Notes under the pieces: generated by a model
Database searches by the model: none
The model's input: only the letters and a program-made list of their open reading frames with translations
Told to the model about the DNA's origin: nothing
Shown: piece after piece, positions 34,506 to 43,507 of the stretch
Numbering within the stretch: position 1 is the first letter of the stretch
Layout of the letters: each line of letters opens with the position of its first letter
Position numbers and translations under genes: made by a program
Assembly (NCBI RefSeq): GCF_023502145.1
Contig: NZ_JAMFLI010000003.1
Location: 124,001 to 188,000, forward strand
Direction of reading: 5' to 3'
Length of the DNA stretch: 64,000 bases
Origin: Craterilacuibacter sp. RT1T
GTDB taxonomy: Bacteria; Pseudomonadota; Gammaproteobacteria; Burkholderiales; Chromobacteriaceae

Positions 34506-35888
34506 ATGACGCAACAGAACACAACGACAAGTAGTGCCAAGCTGGCCCGGGATGGTTTTACCTCCAGCTTCGGTGTATTGGCCGCCACGCTGGGCTCGGC
34601 GGTGGGTTTGGGTAATATCTGGAAGTTTCCTTATCTGACCGGCGCCAACGGCGGCGCAGGCTTCCTGCTGGTTTATTTGCTGGCGACCTTACTGGTTGGC
34701 CTGCCCGTGATGATTTCAGAAATCATGCTGGGGCGGGCTGCCAAGCGCGATGCGGTGTCCAGCCTGAAAATGCTGGCGCCAGCCGGGCAGCCGTGGTGGC
34801 TGATCGGCGCATTCGGTGTATTGGCTGCCTTCCTGATCATGTCGTTTTATTCGGAAGTGGCGGCATGGGTGTTTGCCTATGTATTTAAGGCGATGGGTGG
34901 CAGCATCCTGTCCAGTGACCCTGCCGTGACATCGGCGGCTTTTGCCGCTTTGGTGGCTGATCCGGTTCAGTCCCTGCTATGGCAGTGGGGGGTGTTGCTG
35001 TTTATTGGCGGCATTTTATTGCTGGGGGTGTCCAAGGGCATTGAAGCCGTCACCAAAAAGCTGATGCCGGTTTTGTTTCTGCTGCTGATTGTGCTGGGTG
35101 TGCGCAGCCTGATGCTGCCAGGCGCCGCTCAAGGCCTGAGTTTCCTATTTACGCCGGACTTTTCCAAAATCAGCGCCGGCGTGGTGCTGACCGCAATGGG
35201 TTTGGCTTTCTTTAAACTGTCCATTGGTATGGGTACCATGATTACCTATGGCAGCTACTTTAAGGATGACCAGAATATCCCGCTGACCACCGTGCGCGTG
35301 ATGGGGGCGGACTTGTTTGTTTCCATGCTGGCCGGTATTGCCATCTTCCCTGCCGTGTTCTCGTTTGGTTTCGAGCCTGCCGCCGGCCCTTCACTGGTGT
35401 TTATTACCATTCCGGCCGTTTTTGCCAGCATGCCATTCGGTCATGTGTTTATGGTGCTGTTTTTCATCCTGACCGCCATCGCGGCGACCGGTGCCATGCT
35501 GTCCATTCTGGAGGTGCCGGTATCGGTCATGGTCGGGCGCTTTGGTGTCAGCCGTCCGCGTGCCGTGCTGTTTACCCTGTTGTTGCTGGCGCTGATCGGT
35601 TCGACCTGTGCGCTGTCCGGCAGCGTATTGGCAGACTTCAAGCTGTTTGGCCTGAATATGTTCGACCTGTTTGACGAGGTCAGCTCCAAGCTGATTATGC
35701 CGGCTGGCGGTATCGCCTTGTGCCTGTTTGTAGGCTGGGTATGGGGATTTGATCGTATGCGCGATGCGCTGAGCAATCATGGCAAACTGCAGAACGAGGG
35801 CTTGTTGCGTGCCTTGTTCTTTACTATTCGCTACGTTACGCCTTTGCTGGTGCTGCTGGTGATGCTGAGCGGTCTGGGCGTGTTCTGA
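34506..35888 (+). CDS. Sodium-dependent transporter (neurotransmitter:sodium symporter family)
   Basis: A 460-residue inner-membrane protein with about 11-12 hydrophobic helices. TM1 carries LGSAVGLGNIWKFPYLTGANGG, the sodium/substrate motif of the LeuT family, and TM6-8 include GMGTMITYGSYF and ATGAMLSILE. It should import an amino acid or related solute with Na+. The start at 34506 (MTQQNTTTSS) is chosen by family N-terminus; the frame is open further up. The leader contains an ATGACGTGTCAT near-palindrome at about 34398 and a small hairpin near 34455. Confidence 0.92.
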   Translation: MTQQNTTTSSAKLARDGFTSSFGVLAATLGSAVGLGNIWKFPYLTGANGGAGFLLVYLLATLLVGLPVMISEIMLGRAAKRDAVSSLKMLAPAGQPWWLIGAFGVLAAFLIMSFYSEVAAWVFAYVFKAMGGSILSSDPAVTSAAFAALVADPVQSLLWQWGVLLFIGGILLLGVSKGIEAVTKKLMPVLFLLLIVLGVRSLMLPGAAQGLSFLFTPDFSKISAGVVLTAMGLAFFKLSIGMGTMITYGSYFKDDQNIPLTTVRVMGADLFVSMLAGIAIFPAVFSFGFEPAAGPSLVFITIPAVFASMPFGHVFMVLFFILTAIAATGAMLSILEVPVSVMVGRFGVSRPRAVLFTLLLLALIGSTCALSGSVLADFKLFGLNMFDLFDEVSSKLIMPAGGIALCLFVGWVWGFDRMRDALSNHGKLQNEGLLRALFFTIRYVTPLLVLLVMLSGLGVF

Positions 35889-35913
35889 TTGTCTGCTTGC
35901 TCATGCTTTCTCG

Positions 35914-35942
35914 ATACCCGCGCTTGCGCGGGTATTTTTTTT
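35914..35942 (+). terminator. Terminator after the sodium symporter gene
   Basis: ATACCCGCGC and GCGCGGGTAT form a perfect 10-bp stem around TT, continued by seven T. Confidence 0.9.
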
Positions 35943-36376
35943 GGGAAGAGGAGCATCCTGTCGTTTGCGTTGGATGGCAGATGTAGTGTTTTGCTTATAT
36001 AGCATGACTGGTGGGTTTTGAGTGCCTTGTTGCGATGGTCTGCTAGCAGAGAATAAGCCGGCACGCGGGTCGTAATGATCCTGTTTGTCGTAAAAAAATC
36101 AGGCAGCACGCTTTGCGCATGGCGTGGCTTGCGTAGCAGGAATGCGACACTGTGAAAAATCTGCTGAAACCTTGGTTTGACGTGCATTCAGGGGGTATTC
36201 ACACCGTATAAAATGCGCTACAGTTCGCGTGCTGGTCATTCAAACGACCGTTTAGAACGATCAATCTAAAAAGTGGTGGAAATACTCTAGGGCTCTGGTA
36301 GTATCGCGGATGACTGCAGTTTGCAGTTCAAATAGGCAAACAACATTAAAGCTGCAAAGCATAAGAGGGACACATA
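35943..36376 (+). promoter_or_regulatory. Long leader of fadL
   Basis: There is no gene in this 434-base stretch. It carries a TATAAAAT at about 36207 and, at 36241, the operator described separately; the true promoter position is not clear. Short frames on the minus strand lack ribosome sites. Confidence 0.45.
36241..36261 (+). promoter_or_regulatory. PsrA-type operator upstream of fadL
   Basis: CAAACGACCGTTTAGAAC followed by GAT aligns with the palindromic site in the psrA leader (CAAACGATTGTTCGAAC, one base shorter). CAAAC-N4-GTTTA is close to the PsrA pattern. It suggests that the TetR protein at 16738 represses fadL. Confidence 0.55.
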
Positions 36377-37924
36377 ATGAAGCTCAAACACCTCAGCCTG
36401 TCCGTGATGCTCATCGGCGCCGTTTCCACTGTGCATGCTTCCGGTTACCACTTTGGTACCCAGTCGGTTAGCTCGCAGTCGACGGCCAACGCAAGTGCTG
36501 CCGAAGCGTCCGATGCATCGACCATTTTCTACAACGCGGCCGGCATGACCAAGCTGCCCGGCACCAACTTCTCCGGCGCGCTGAATCTGGTAGCGCCGAG
36601 TGTGAAGTACAGCAATGCAGAGGCTTTTACAGCACCAACACCAGTTGCTCCAAATGGTACAAAGATCCAAGGGAGTAGTTCCGGCAAGATTGTCGACGAT
36701 CTGATTGCCGTGCCTCACTTGTATGTGACGCACCAGTTGAATGACCGATTTACCGCAGGCTTGGGTATTTATGTTCCATTTGCCTCGGCAACCCACTATC
36801 AAACAAACTCGGTTCTGCGCTACAACCTGAATGAAACCGAGCTGAAGACGATTGACTTCAACCCGACCATTGCCTTCAAGCTAAATGATCAGCATTCGTT
36901 TGCGGTTGGTGTCGTTGCCCAGTACGCGGATGCCAAGCTGGTGCAATACGCAAACTTTGCCCAGTCGTTGGCGGGTGCCTATGGACGCGCCGCGTTGGAT
37001 GCTAAAACCGCTGCTCAGAAATTAGGTGCGGCTGCGGCTGCTGAGACTGATTCCACCAAAAAAGCTGAGCTTGCAAAGAAAGCTCAGGACGCCGTTGCGC
37101 TCGCTACAAAAGCAAGTACGGCTGCTCAAGCAGCCCTAGCTCAAGATGGTACTGGAGCGCTTGATGGTCACGCCAAGATCAATGGCGATGACTGGGGCTT
37201 TGGTTATACATTGGCTTGGCTGTGGGATATCAACGAGAACGCCCGTATCGGCGTGAACTATCGCTCCAAGGTGAAGCACAAGCTGGAAGGTGAAGCTGAC
37301 TGGACCGTACCTGCGGGGGCCGAAGGCCAGATTATGGAGGCCTTGGGTTACATTGATAGCAGTGCCAAGGTGGATATCGATACACCAGAGTCGCTGTCGC
37401 TGCATGGCATGTTCAAAGTGGCTCCGAAGTGGACGACGTTTGCTGATGTAACCTGGACCAAACACTCGCGCTTTGACCGTGCTGAAGTGGTTTACGGTGC
37501 AGACAAGCAGGTACTGCCGCCGCCAGCTGATAAGGCAAATAAGACCATCCTGAGCCCGTCGTGGAAGAACACCTACAAGGTAGCTCTGGGCGCTTCGTTC
37601 GATTACAGCGAACCATTGCAACTGCGTGCCGGTATTGCTTACGATAAGACGCCTGTTCCATCGGAAGATAAGCGTCTGGCAACCATGCCGGACAATGACC
37701 GTATCTGGTTCTCGTTCGGTGGCAACTACAAGCTGAACAAGGTCTCGTCCATTGATGTGGCTTACAGCTACATCAAGATTCAGGACGGATCGGCTAATGT
37801 AAACGGCTACTGTGGTGGCTCGGCACCTCGCGAAGTGAATTGCGTATCCAGTTACACCAAGGGTTCGGCTGATTACAAGGCCTACGCCAACTTGTTAGGC
37901 GTGCAGTACAACTACCGCTTCTGA
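36377..37924 (+). CDS. fadL: Outer-membrane long-chain fatty-acid transporter, FadL/OmpP1 family
   Basis: A 515-residue beta-barrel protein with a signal peptide ending TVHASG, an N-terminal plug (YNAAGMTKLPGTNFSGALN; the family NPA is NAA here), and a C-terminal strand ending QYNYRF, the aromatic BAM signal. It moves hydrophobic compounds such as long-chain fatty acids across the outer membrane. Residues about 205-262 are an unusual Ala/Lys/Thr/Gln-rich, probably helical insertion. AGAGGGACAC precedes the ATG. It stands upstream of the beta-oxidation operon and has a PsrA-type operator. Confidence 0.92.
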   Translation: MKLKHLSLSVMLIGAVSTVHASGYHFGTQSVSSQSTANASAAEASDASTIFYNAAGMTKLPGTNFSGALNLVAPSVKYSNAEAFTAPTPVAPNGTKIQGSSSGKIVDDLIAVPHLYVTHQLNDRFTAGLGIYVPFASATHYQTNSVLRYNLNETELKTIDFNPTIAFKLNDQHSFAVGVVAQYADAKLVQYANFAQSLAGAYGRAALDAKTAAQKLGAAAAAETDSTKKAELAKKAQDAVALATKASTAAQAALAQDGTGALDGHAKINGDDWGFGYTLAWLWDINENARIGVNYRSKVKHKLEGEADWTVPAGAEGQIMEALGYIDSSAKVDIDTPESLSLHGMFKVAPKWTTFADVTWTKHSRFDRAEVVYGADKQVLPPPADKANKTILSPSWKNTYKVALGASFDYSEPLQLRAGIAYDKTPVPSEDKRLATMPDNDRIWFSFGGNYKLNKVSSIDVAYSYIKIQDGSANVNGYCGGSAPREVNCVSSYTKGSADYKAYANLLGVQYNYRF

Positions 37925-38064
37925 TCTCCCTTGACTGTATGAAGGGTTTGGAAGCGTGAGTTCTCGGGGCGGGTGGCTGCTTGGCCAGCGCCTGCCCCTA
38001 TGAAAACAAGGTGGCGCATGATGCGCGCACCTGATGATTGTGTGTTTCAACCAACGAGGAAACC

Positions 38065-40440
38065 ATGTCTCAATCCAAATTCATCGTACGCAAGGTCGCC
38101 GTGCTCGGCGCAGGCGTGATGGGTGCGCAGATCGCCGCTCATCTTGTGAATGCCAAAGTCCCGACGGTATTGTTCGACCTGCCGGCAAAAGAAGGCGATA
38201 AAAACGGCATCGTGCTCAAGGCGCTTGAAGGCTTGAAAAAGCTCAAGCCATCGCCGGTTTCCAGCAAGGAAGCCATCCAGTACATTACGCCTGCCAATTA
38301 CGAAGACCATCTGCATCTGTTGAAGGATTGCGATGTGGTGATCGAAGCGATCGCCGAACGCGCCGACTGGAAAGCCGACCTGTATCACAAGGTGGCACCG
38401 TTCCTCGGCGAGCAGACCATTTTCGCGACTAATACTTCCGGACTGTCGATCAACAAGCTGGCTGCCGCCTGTCCGGACTCGGTGCGTCCGCGCTTCTGCG
38501 GTGTGCACTTCTTTAACCCGCCACGCTATATGCATCTGGTGGAAATCATTCCGTGCGTGACCAGCGATGCGGCCATGCTCGACAATCTCGAGCGCTTCCT
38601 GGTTACCACGCTGGGCAAGGGCGTGATTCGCGCCAAGGATACGCCTAACTTTGTGGCTAACCGCATCGGCGTGTTCTCGATGCTGGCGACCATCGCCAAC
38701 GCCGAAAAATTCGGCATCCGCTTTGATGTGGTCGACGATTTGACCGGCCCGCGTCTGGGTCGTCCGAAGTCGGCCACCTTCCGTACCGCCGATGTGGTCG
38801 GTCTGGACACCTTCGCCCATGTGGTCAAGACCATGGACGACACGCTGCCGGAAGACCCGTGGCACGCTTACTTCAAGTCGCCGGAGTGGCTGCAAAAGCT
38901 GATCGCTGCCGGTGCCTTGGGCGCCAAGACCCGTGCTGGCATCTACAAAAAAGACGGCAAGATGATGACCGTGTTCGACCCGGCAAGCGGTGCCTATGTG
39001 GCTGGCGGCCAGAAGGGTGACGATGCGGTCAAGGACATCCTCAAGATTGCCGATCCGGCAGAAAAATTCAAGAAACTGCGCGAGAGCAGCCATCCGCAGG
39101 CCCAGTTCCTGTGGGCATGCTTCCGCGACGTATTCCACTATATCGGCTTCCATTTGGGCGATATCGCCAACTGCGCACGCGATGTCGATTTCGCGATTCG
39201 CTGGGGCTTTGGCTGGTCTACCGGCCCGTTCGAGACCTGGCAGTCGGCCGGCTGGCAGCAAGTCGCCGGCTGGATCGCCGAAGACATCGCTGCTGGCAAG
39301 GGCCTGTCGTCTGCAGCACTGCCAGCCTGGGTGCTGGAAGAAGATCGTGCAGGCGTGCATTTTGATGCCGGCTCGTTCGATGCAGCCAGCGGCAAACTGA
39401 TTGGCCGCTCGCAGCTTGACGTTTACCAGCGTCAGCTCGCACCCGCCAAAGTGCTGGGCGAAACCAGCGCCCCACTGGGTGAAACCGTATTTGAAAACGC
39501 CGGCGTGCGGGCGTTTACCACCGGCGACGACGTGCTGGTGGTGTCGTTCAAGTCCAAGGCGCATGCCATTGGTCCGGACGTACTGGAAGGGCTGAGCACG
39601 GCGCTGGATATTGCCGAGTCCCGCTTCAAGGGTCTGGTGATCTGGCAGACCGAAGAGCCGTTCTCGGTGGGCGCGGACCTCGCGTCGATGATGCCGGCCT
39701 TCATGACTGGCGATTGGGAAGCGATTGATGCCGCGGTGTGCCGCTTCCAGGCCATGTCGATGCGCCTGAAGTACAGCCAGATTCCAGTGGTGGCCGCTAC
39801 GCAGGGTTACGCCTTTGGTGGCGGCTGCGAGTTCGTGCTGCACGCCGACCGCGTTGTTTCGCATCTGGAAAGCTATATCGGTCTGGTTGAAGTCGGTGTC
39901 GGCTTGCTGCCGGCCGGTGGTGGTTGCAAGGAGTTTGCCCTGCGTGCCTCGCAAGAAGCGCGTGGCGACATTCTGTCTGCACTCAAAGACTACTTCATGA
40001 CCATCGCCATGGCCAAGGTGGCCACCAGCGCGGTTGAAGCGCAGGAAATGGGCTTCCTGAAAAAGTCTGACGTTGTGGTGTTCAACGCGTATGAGTTGTT
40101 GTGCGTTGCCAAGAGCGAAGCGCTGGCCATGGCAAATGCCGGCTACCGTCCGCCGCTCAAGGTCAAGGGCTTCCCGGTTGCGGGTCGCGCCGGTGCCGCT
40201 TCGATCAAGGGCCAGTTGGTGAATATGCTGGCAGGTCGCTTTATTTCCGAGCATGACTACTATATCTCCGGCCTGGTTGCCGATGTGATGTGTGGTGGTG
40301 ATGTCGAGCAAGGTACGCTGGTCGACGAGCAATGGATTCTGACGCTGGAGCGCAAGGCATTCATTACCTTGCTGAAAAACCCGAAGAGCCAGGCGCGTAT
40401 CGCCAATATGCTGACCACTGGCAAGCCGCTGCGTAACTGA
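38065..40440 (+). CDS. fadN: 3-hydroxyacyl-CoA dehydrogenase/enoyl-CoA hydratase (FadN-type)
   Basis: A 791-residue multifunctional beta-oxidation enzyme. The NAD-binding 3-hydroxyacyl-CoA dehydrogenase part comes first (KVAVLGAGVMGAQIAAHL; HFFNPPRYMHLVEI), and the crotonase part is C-terminal (about 480-690, with EEPFSVGADL and GYAFGGGCEFVLHAD). This order is that of FadN and is opposite to E. coli FadB/FadJ. It converts enoyl-CoA to 3-ketoacyl-CoA for the thiolase encoded next. CGAGGAAACC precedes ATG 38065. Confidence 0.92.
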   Translation: MSQSKFIVRKVAVLGAGVMGAQIAAHLVNAKVPTVLFDLPAKEGDKNGIVLKALEGLKKLKPSPVSSKEAIQYITPANYEDHLHLLKDCDVVIEAIAERADWKADLYHKVAPFLGEQTIFATNTSGLSINKLAAACPDSVRPRFCGVHFFNPPRYMHLVEIIPCVTSDAAMLDNLERFLVTTLGKGVIRAKDTPNFVANRIGVFSMLATIANAEKFGIRFDVVDDLTGPRLGRPKSATFRTADVVGLDTFAHVVKTMDDTLPEDPWHAYFKSPEWLQKLIAAGALGAKTRAGIYKKDGKMMTVFDPASGAYVAGGQKGDDAVKDILKIADPAEKFKKLRESSHPQAQFLWACFRDVFHYIGFHLGDIANCARDVDFAIRWGFGWSTGPFETWQSAGWQQVAGWIAEDIAAGKGLSSAALPAWVLEEDRAGVHFDAGSFDAASGKLIGRSQLDVYQRQLAPAKVLGETSAPLGETVFENAGVRAFTTGDDVLVVSFKSKAHAIGPDVLEGLSTALDIAESRFKGLVIWQTEEPFSVGADLASMMPAFMTGDWEAIDAAVCRFQAMSMRLKYSQIPVVAATQGYAFGGGCEFVLHADRVVSHLESYIGLVEVGVGLLPAGGGCKEFALRASQEARGDILSALKDYFMTIAMAKVATSAVEAQEMGFLKKSDVVVFNAYELLCVAKSEALAMANAGYRPPLKVKGFPVAGRAGAASIKGQLVNMLAGRFISEHDYYISGLVADVMCGGDVEQGTLVDEQWILTLERKAFITLLKNPKSQARIANMLTTGKPLRN

Positions 40441-40602
40441 TAGGGCAGGGTGTCATGGGGTGCGAGGCACGCGTTGTCTTTCGCCCTGGCGCATTCCCTC
40501 AATAGACGACTATGGAGTCAATCGGGTGTGGGTGATGGCTTGGCCAGATGGGTGCAGCAAGGCCCCTGCCGGCATCCCATGCCCGAAGTGGAGTAGAAAA
40601 AG

Positions 40603-41805
40603 ATGACCAAACAAGTTCAAGAAGCTTATATCGTTGCGACGACCCGTACGCCGGTCGGTAAGGCTCCGCGCGGCATGATGCGCAATGTGCGCCCGGACGA
40701 CATGCTGGCGCATGTTATCCGTAGCGCGATGGCCCAGGTGCCTGACCTCGATCCATCGCTGATTTCGGATGTGGTGACCGGCTGTGCTTTCCCCGAAGCC
40801 GAGCAGGGTCTGAATATGGCGCGTATTGGTGCGCTGCTGGCCGGTCTGCCGGAAACGGTTGGCGGCATCACCATCAACCGCTATTGCTCGTCCGGCATCA
40901 ACGCCGTACAGATGGCCGCTGACCGTATCCGTCTGGGCGAAGCCGATATCTGCATCGCTTCGGGTTCTGAGTCGATGTCCATGGTGCCGATGATGGGCAA
41001 CAAGGTATCGCTGAATCCGGAAATTTTCGCCAAGGATGAGAATCTGGCGATTGCCTACGGCATGGGCCTGACCGCCGAGAAAGTCGCCCAGCAGTGGGGC
41101 ATCTCGCGCGAAGATCAGGATGCATTCGCGGTCGAGTCCAACCGTCGCGCTATTGCCGCCATCGATTCGGGTGCGTTCAAGGCGGAAATCAGCCCGCTGG
41201 AAGCGATCTACCGCACACCCAATCTGGAAACCGGCGAAGTCGTGCTGCGCAAGAAATGGCTGGAAAACGACGAAGGTCCGCGTCGCGAAACCACGATGGA
41301 AGGCTTGGCCAAGCTGCGTACCGTGTTTGATGCCAAGGGTTCGGTGACGGCAGGCAATAGCTCGCAAATGTCGGATGGTGCCGCTGCCGTGATCCTGGTA
41401 TCGGAAAAAATCCTCAAGATGTTCAATCTTACGCCGCTGGCGCGTTATGTGACCTTTGCGGTCAAGGGCGTACCGCCGGAAATCATGGGGATTGGCCCGA
41501 AAGAAGCGATTCCGCTGGCCTTGCGTCAGGCCGGTATCAGCCAGTCCGACATCAAGTGGATGGAGCTGAACGAAGCTTTTGCTGCGCAGGCACTGGCGGT
41601 GGCGCGTGATCTGGAACTGGATATGAGCCTGGTTAACCCGAATGGCGGCGCCATCGCTTTGGGTCATCCGCTGGGTGCGACCGGCGCGATCCGTACTGCG
41701 ACCTTGGTGCATGGCATGCGCAACCGTGGCGAAAAAGGTTACGGCATGGTGACCATGTGTATCGGCACCGGCATGGGCGCGGCAGGGATTCTGGAAATTC
41801 TGTAA
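40603..41805 (+). CDS. fadA: Acetyl-CoA acyltransferase (thiolase)
   Basis: A 400-residue thiolase. The acyl-accepting Cys is in TINRYCSSGINAVQMA, and the C-terminal NPNGGAIALGHPLGATGA and MCIGTGMGAAGILE carry the catalytic His and Cys. It cleaves 3-ketoacyl-CoA in the last step of beta-oxidation. It follows the FadN-type gene by 162 bases without an evident terminator, so one operon is likely. A biosynthetic thiolase role (PHB) is less likely given context. Confidence 0.94.
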   Translation: MTKQVQEAYIVATTRTPVGKAPRGMMRNVRPDDMLAHVIRSAMAQVPDLDPSLISDVVTGCAFPEAEQGLNMARIGALLAGLPETVGGITINRYCSSGINAVQMAADRIRLGEADICIASGSESMSMVPMMGNKVSLNPEIFAKDENLAIAYGMGLTAEKVAQQWGISREDQDAFAVESNRRAIAAIDSGAFKAEISPLEAIYRTPNLETGEVVLRKKWLENDEGPRRETTMEGLAKLRTVFDAKGSVTAGNSSQMSDGAAAVILVSEKILKMFNLTPLARYVTFAVKGVPPEIMGIGPKEAIPLALRQAGISQSDIKWMELNEAFAAQALAVARDLELDMSLVNPNGGAIALGHPLGATGAIRTATLVHGMRNRGEKGYGMVTMCIGTGMGAAGILEIL

Positions 41806-41846
41806 TACGGATGCAAGCCGGCCAGGTTGGTTACTGGCCGGAAATG

Positions 41847-41877
41847 GAAAACGCCAGTCTTTGAGGCTGGCGTTTTT
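41847..41877. terminator. Bidirectional terminator between fadA and the PilZ gene
   Basis: AAAACGCCAG pairs with CTGGCGTTTT around a loop with one extra C-G pair. T-runs follow on both strands. Confidence 0.8.
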
Positions 41878-41898
41878 GTCTTTGGGAAGGTCTTTTTG

Positions 41899-43410
41899 TC
41901 AGGTATTGACGCGTTCCAGTGTCTCGAAGTCGACTTGTGCCGTTTCTTCCAGTTTTGCCAGGCATGCCTTGATGCGGATTTGATAGGCTTTGGCATTGGC
42001 GGAAAAGATCAGTGTGCGCCCGGCTTCGGCCAGTCGTTGTGGTATCAGCAGCATGCGCTCCCCGCACTTGGCATTGGCTTGGGTAACATACAGCGCCGCC
42101 AGCGGGTTGCTGGTATCGGTATGCATTTCCGACAGGCCGACCACCAACGGGCTGTAGGCAATGACTTCCACCCCGACTTTTGTGCCGCCTTCGGACAGGC
42201 GCTGGATGCGGCGAATAACGCCCAAGGTACTGTTCTGGCTTTCAGTCGAGACCCAGATCAGGCGTCCAAGTTTAAGGCCGTCAACATTGCGGCCCAGATA
42301 GACCAGCCCCATGCCGGTATCGCTGATGTCGTTTACTTTCCAGTTGTCGACTCGCTCTTCGCTATTGCGATTGAGCTTGATGGCCAGGGTAATACGCTCC
42401 AGCCCGACTTCGACCAAGCTGTTGGCGAATGTAATGGTGCGCTCGTGGCGGCGCATCGATTTGCCGCCATCCTGTGACCAGCGGGTAGCCAGCTTGTCCA
42501 GCAGGTTTTGCCATGCCTGGCGATCCAGTGTTGGCAGGGCGCGCTTCAGGTTTTCCGGCGTTTGCTGGTCAAATGCCAGCATCAGGTCGGCCAGACGGTT
42601 AAGAACCGATTCGCCGGACCAATAGCGGCAGCCCTTGCCAATGGTGCCGCGACGTAAAAGCTGTGGAGCCAGTGCCTGATTCAGGTTCAATACATATTGA
42701 AACTCGCTCGCAGCCGGCTCTTCTTGTAGCTTGACATCACGCACCATGCCGATGAGCAGATGGCTGACCCCTTCTATTTCCTGAGGTAGCAGATTATCGG
42801 TCTGGGCAAGATGCAGCATGGCTGCGGCTATCAGCAGCCCTTCGGCGGAGGCCGCTTCGTGTTTAGGATAGATGCGCAGCATTTCACGCTGAAAATGCTG
42901 GGCTTCCGTGAACGCATAAATGTGATAAGCCTGTTGCCAGGTTGTAGCGTCGGCGGTGAGGTAGCGCAAGGCGCTCCATTTCACCAGTCCCAGCTGGTGA
43001 TGCAGGGCGCGCAAAGTGGCTAGTTTGATATCGTCATCTAGCTGGGGGTTTTTGCTGCGCTGAAACTGGCGGATACATAGCTGGTAGCCGTTGGATAGCT
43101 CACTCCAGTAAGACAGAATACTGGGCAGGTAGGATTGCGATCTGGCATTATTGTCCAGCAATTCAGCGCAAATTTTTTCGTGGAATGTGTAGGAGGCCTC
43201 GTCGACATAAAGCAAGGCCTGCAGGCGCTCTTTGAGCGGCACATCCATATCGCTGTTGAGGCGGCTAATCGCCTTGATGATGTCAATGAAAGCACTATGA
43301 AACTCGGCCTCGGGCAGGTTCTGCGCCAGTTGGGTGACCGTTGCGGCACTCGCATGTTGCGATCCATTACGCCCCATGACCGAGCCGATAAAAGCTTTAA
43401 GATCAAACAT
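41899..43410 (-). CDS. Large protein with a C-terminal PilZ-like domain
   Basis: A 503-residue soluble, mostly helical protein with no recognised N-terminal domain (residues 1-310). At about residue 320 RRHER fits the RxxxR element of c-di-GMP-binding PilZ domains, and NDISDTGMGLVY about 40 residues later fits D/N-x-S-x-x-G. VGVEVIAYSP falls where PilZ domains carry their closing strand. I infer a cyclic-di-GMP effector. Conserved helical N-terminal part of unknown role. Single-gene unit divergent from the patatin gene. Confidence 0.7.
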   Translation of the reverse strand: MFDLKAFIGSVMGRNGSQHASAATVTQLAQNLPEAEFHSAFIDIIKAISRLNSDMDVPLKERLQALLYVDEASYTFHEKICAELLDNNARSQSYLPSILSYWSELSNGYQLCIRQFQRSKNPQLDDDIKLATLRALHHQLGLVKWSALRYLTADATTWQQAYHIYAFTEAQHFQREMLRIYPKHEAASAEGLLIAAAMLHLAQTDNLLPQEIEGVSHLLIGMVRDVKLQEEPAASEFQYVLNLNQALAPQLLRRGTIGKGCRYWSGESVLNRLADLMLAFDQQTPENLKRALPTLDRQAWQNLLDKLATRWSQDGGKSMRRHERTITFANSLVEVGLERITLAIKLNRNSEERVDNWKVNDISDTGMGLVYLGRNVDGLKLGRLIWVSTESQNSTLGVIRRIQRLSEGGTKVGVEVIAYSPLVVGLSEMHTDTSNPLAALYVTQANAKCGERMLLIPQRLAEAGRTLIFSANAKAYQIRIKACLAKLEETAQVDFETLERVNT

Positions 43411-43507
43411 GTCGCGCTGTACTCGCTGCGTTGTATTGTTTAATTTTCATAATTTTAATTTTTTCAGCTATGTCAGTGAAAATGTAAAACCAGTACAAGA
43501 AGCCCCA

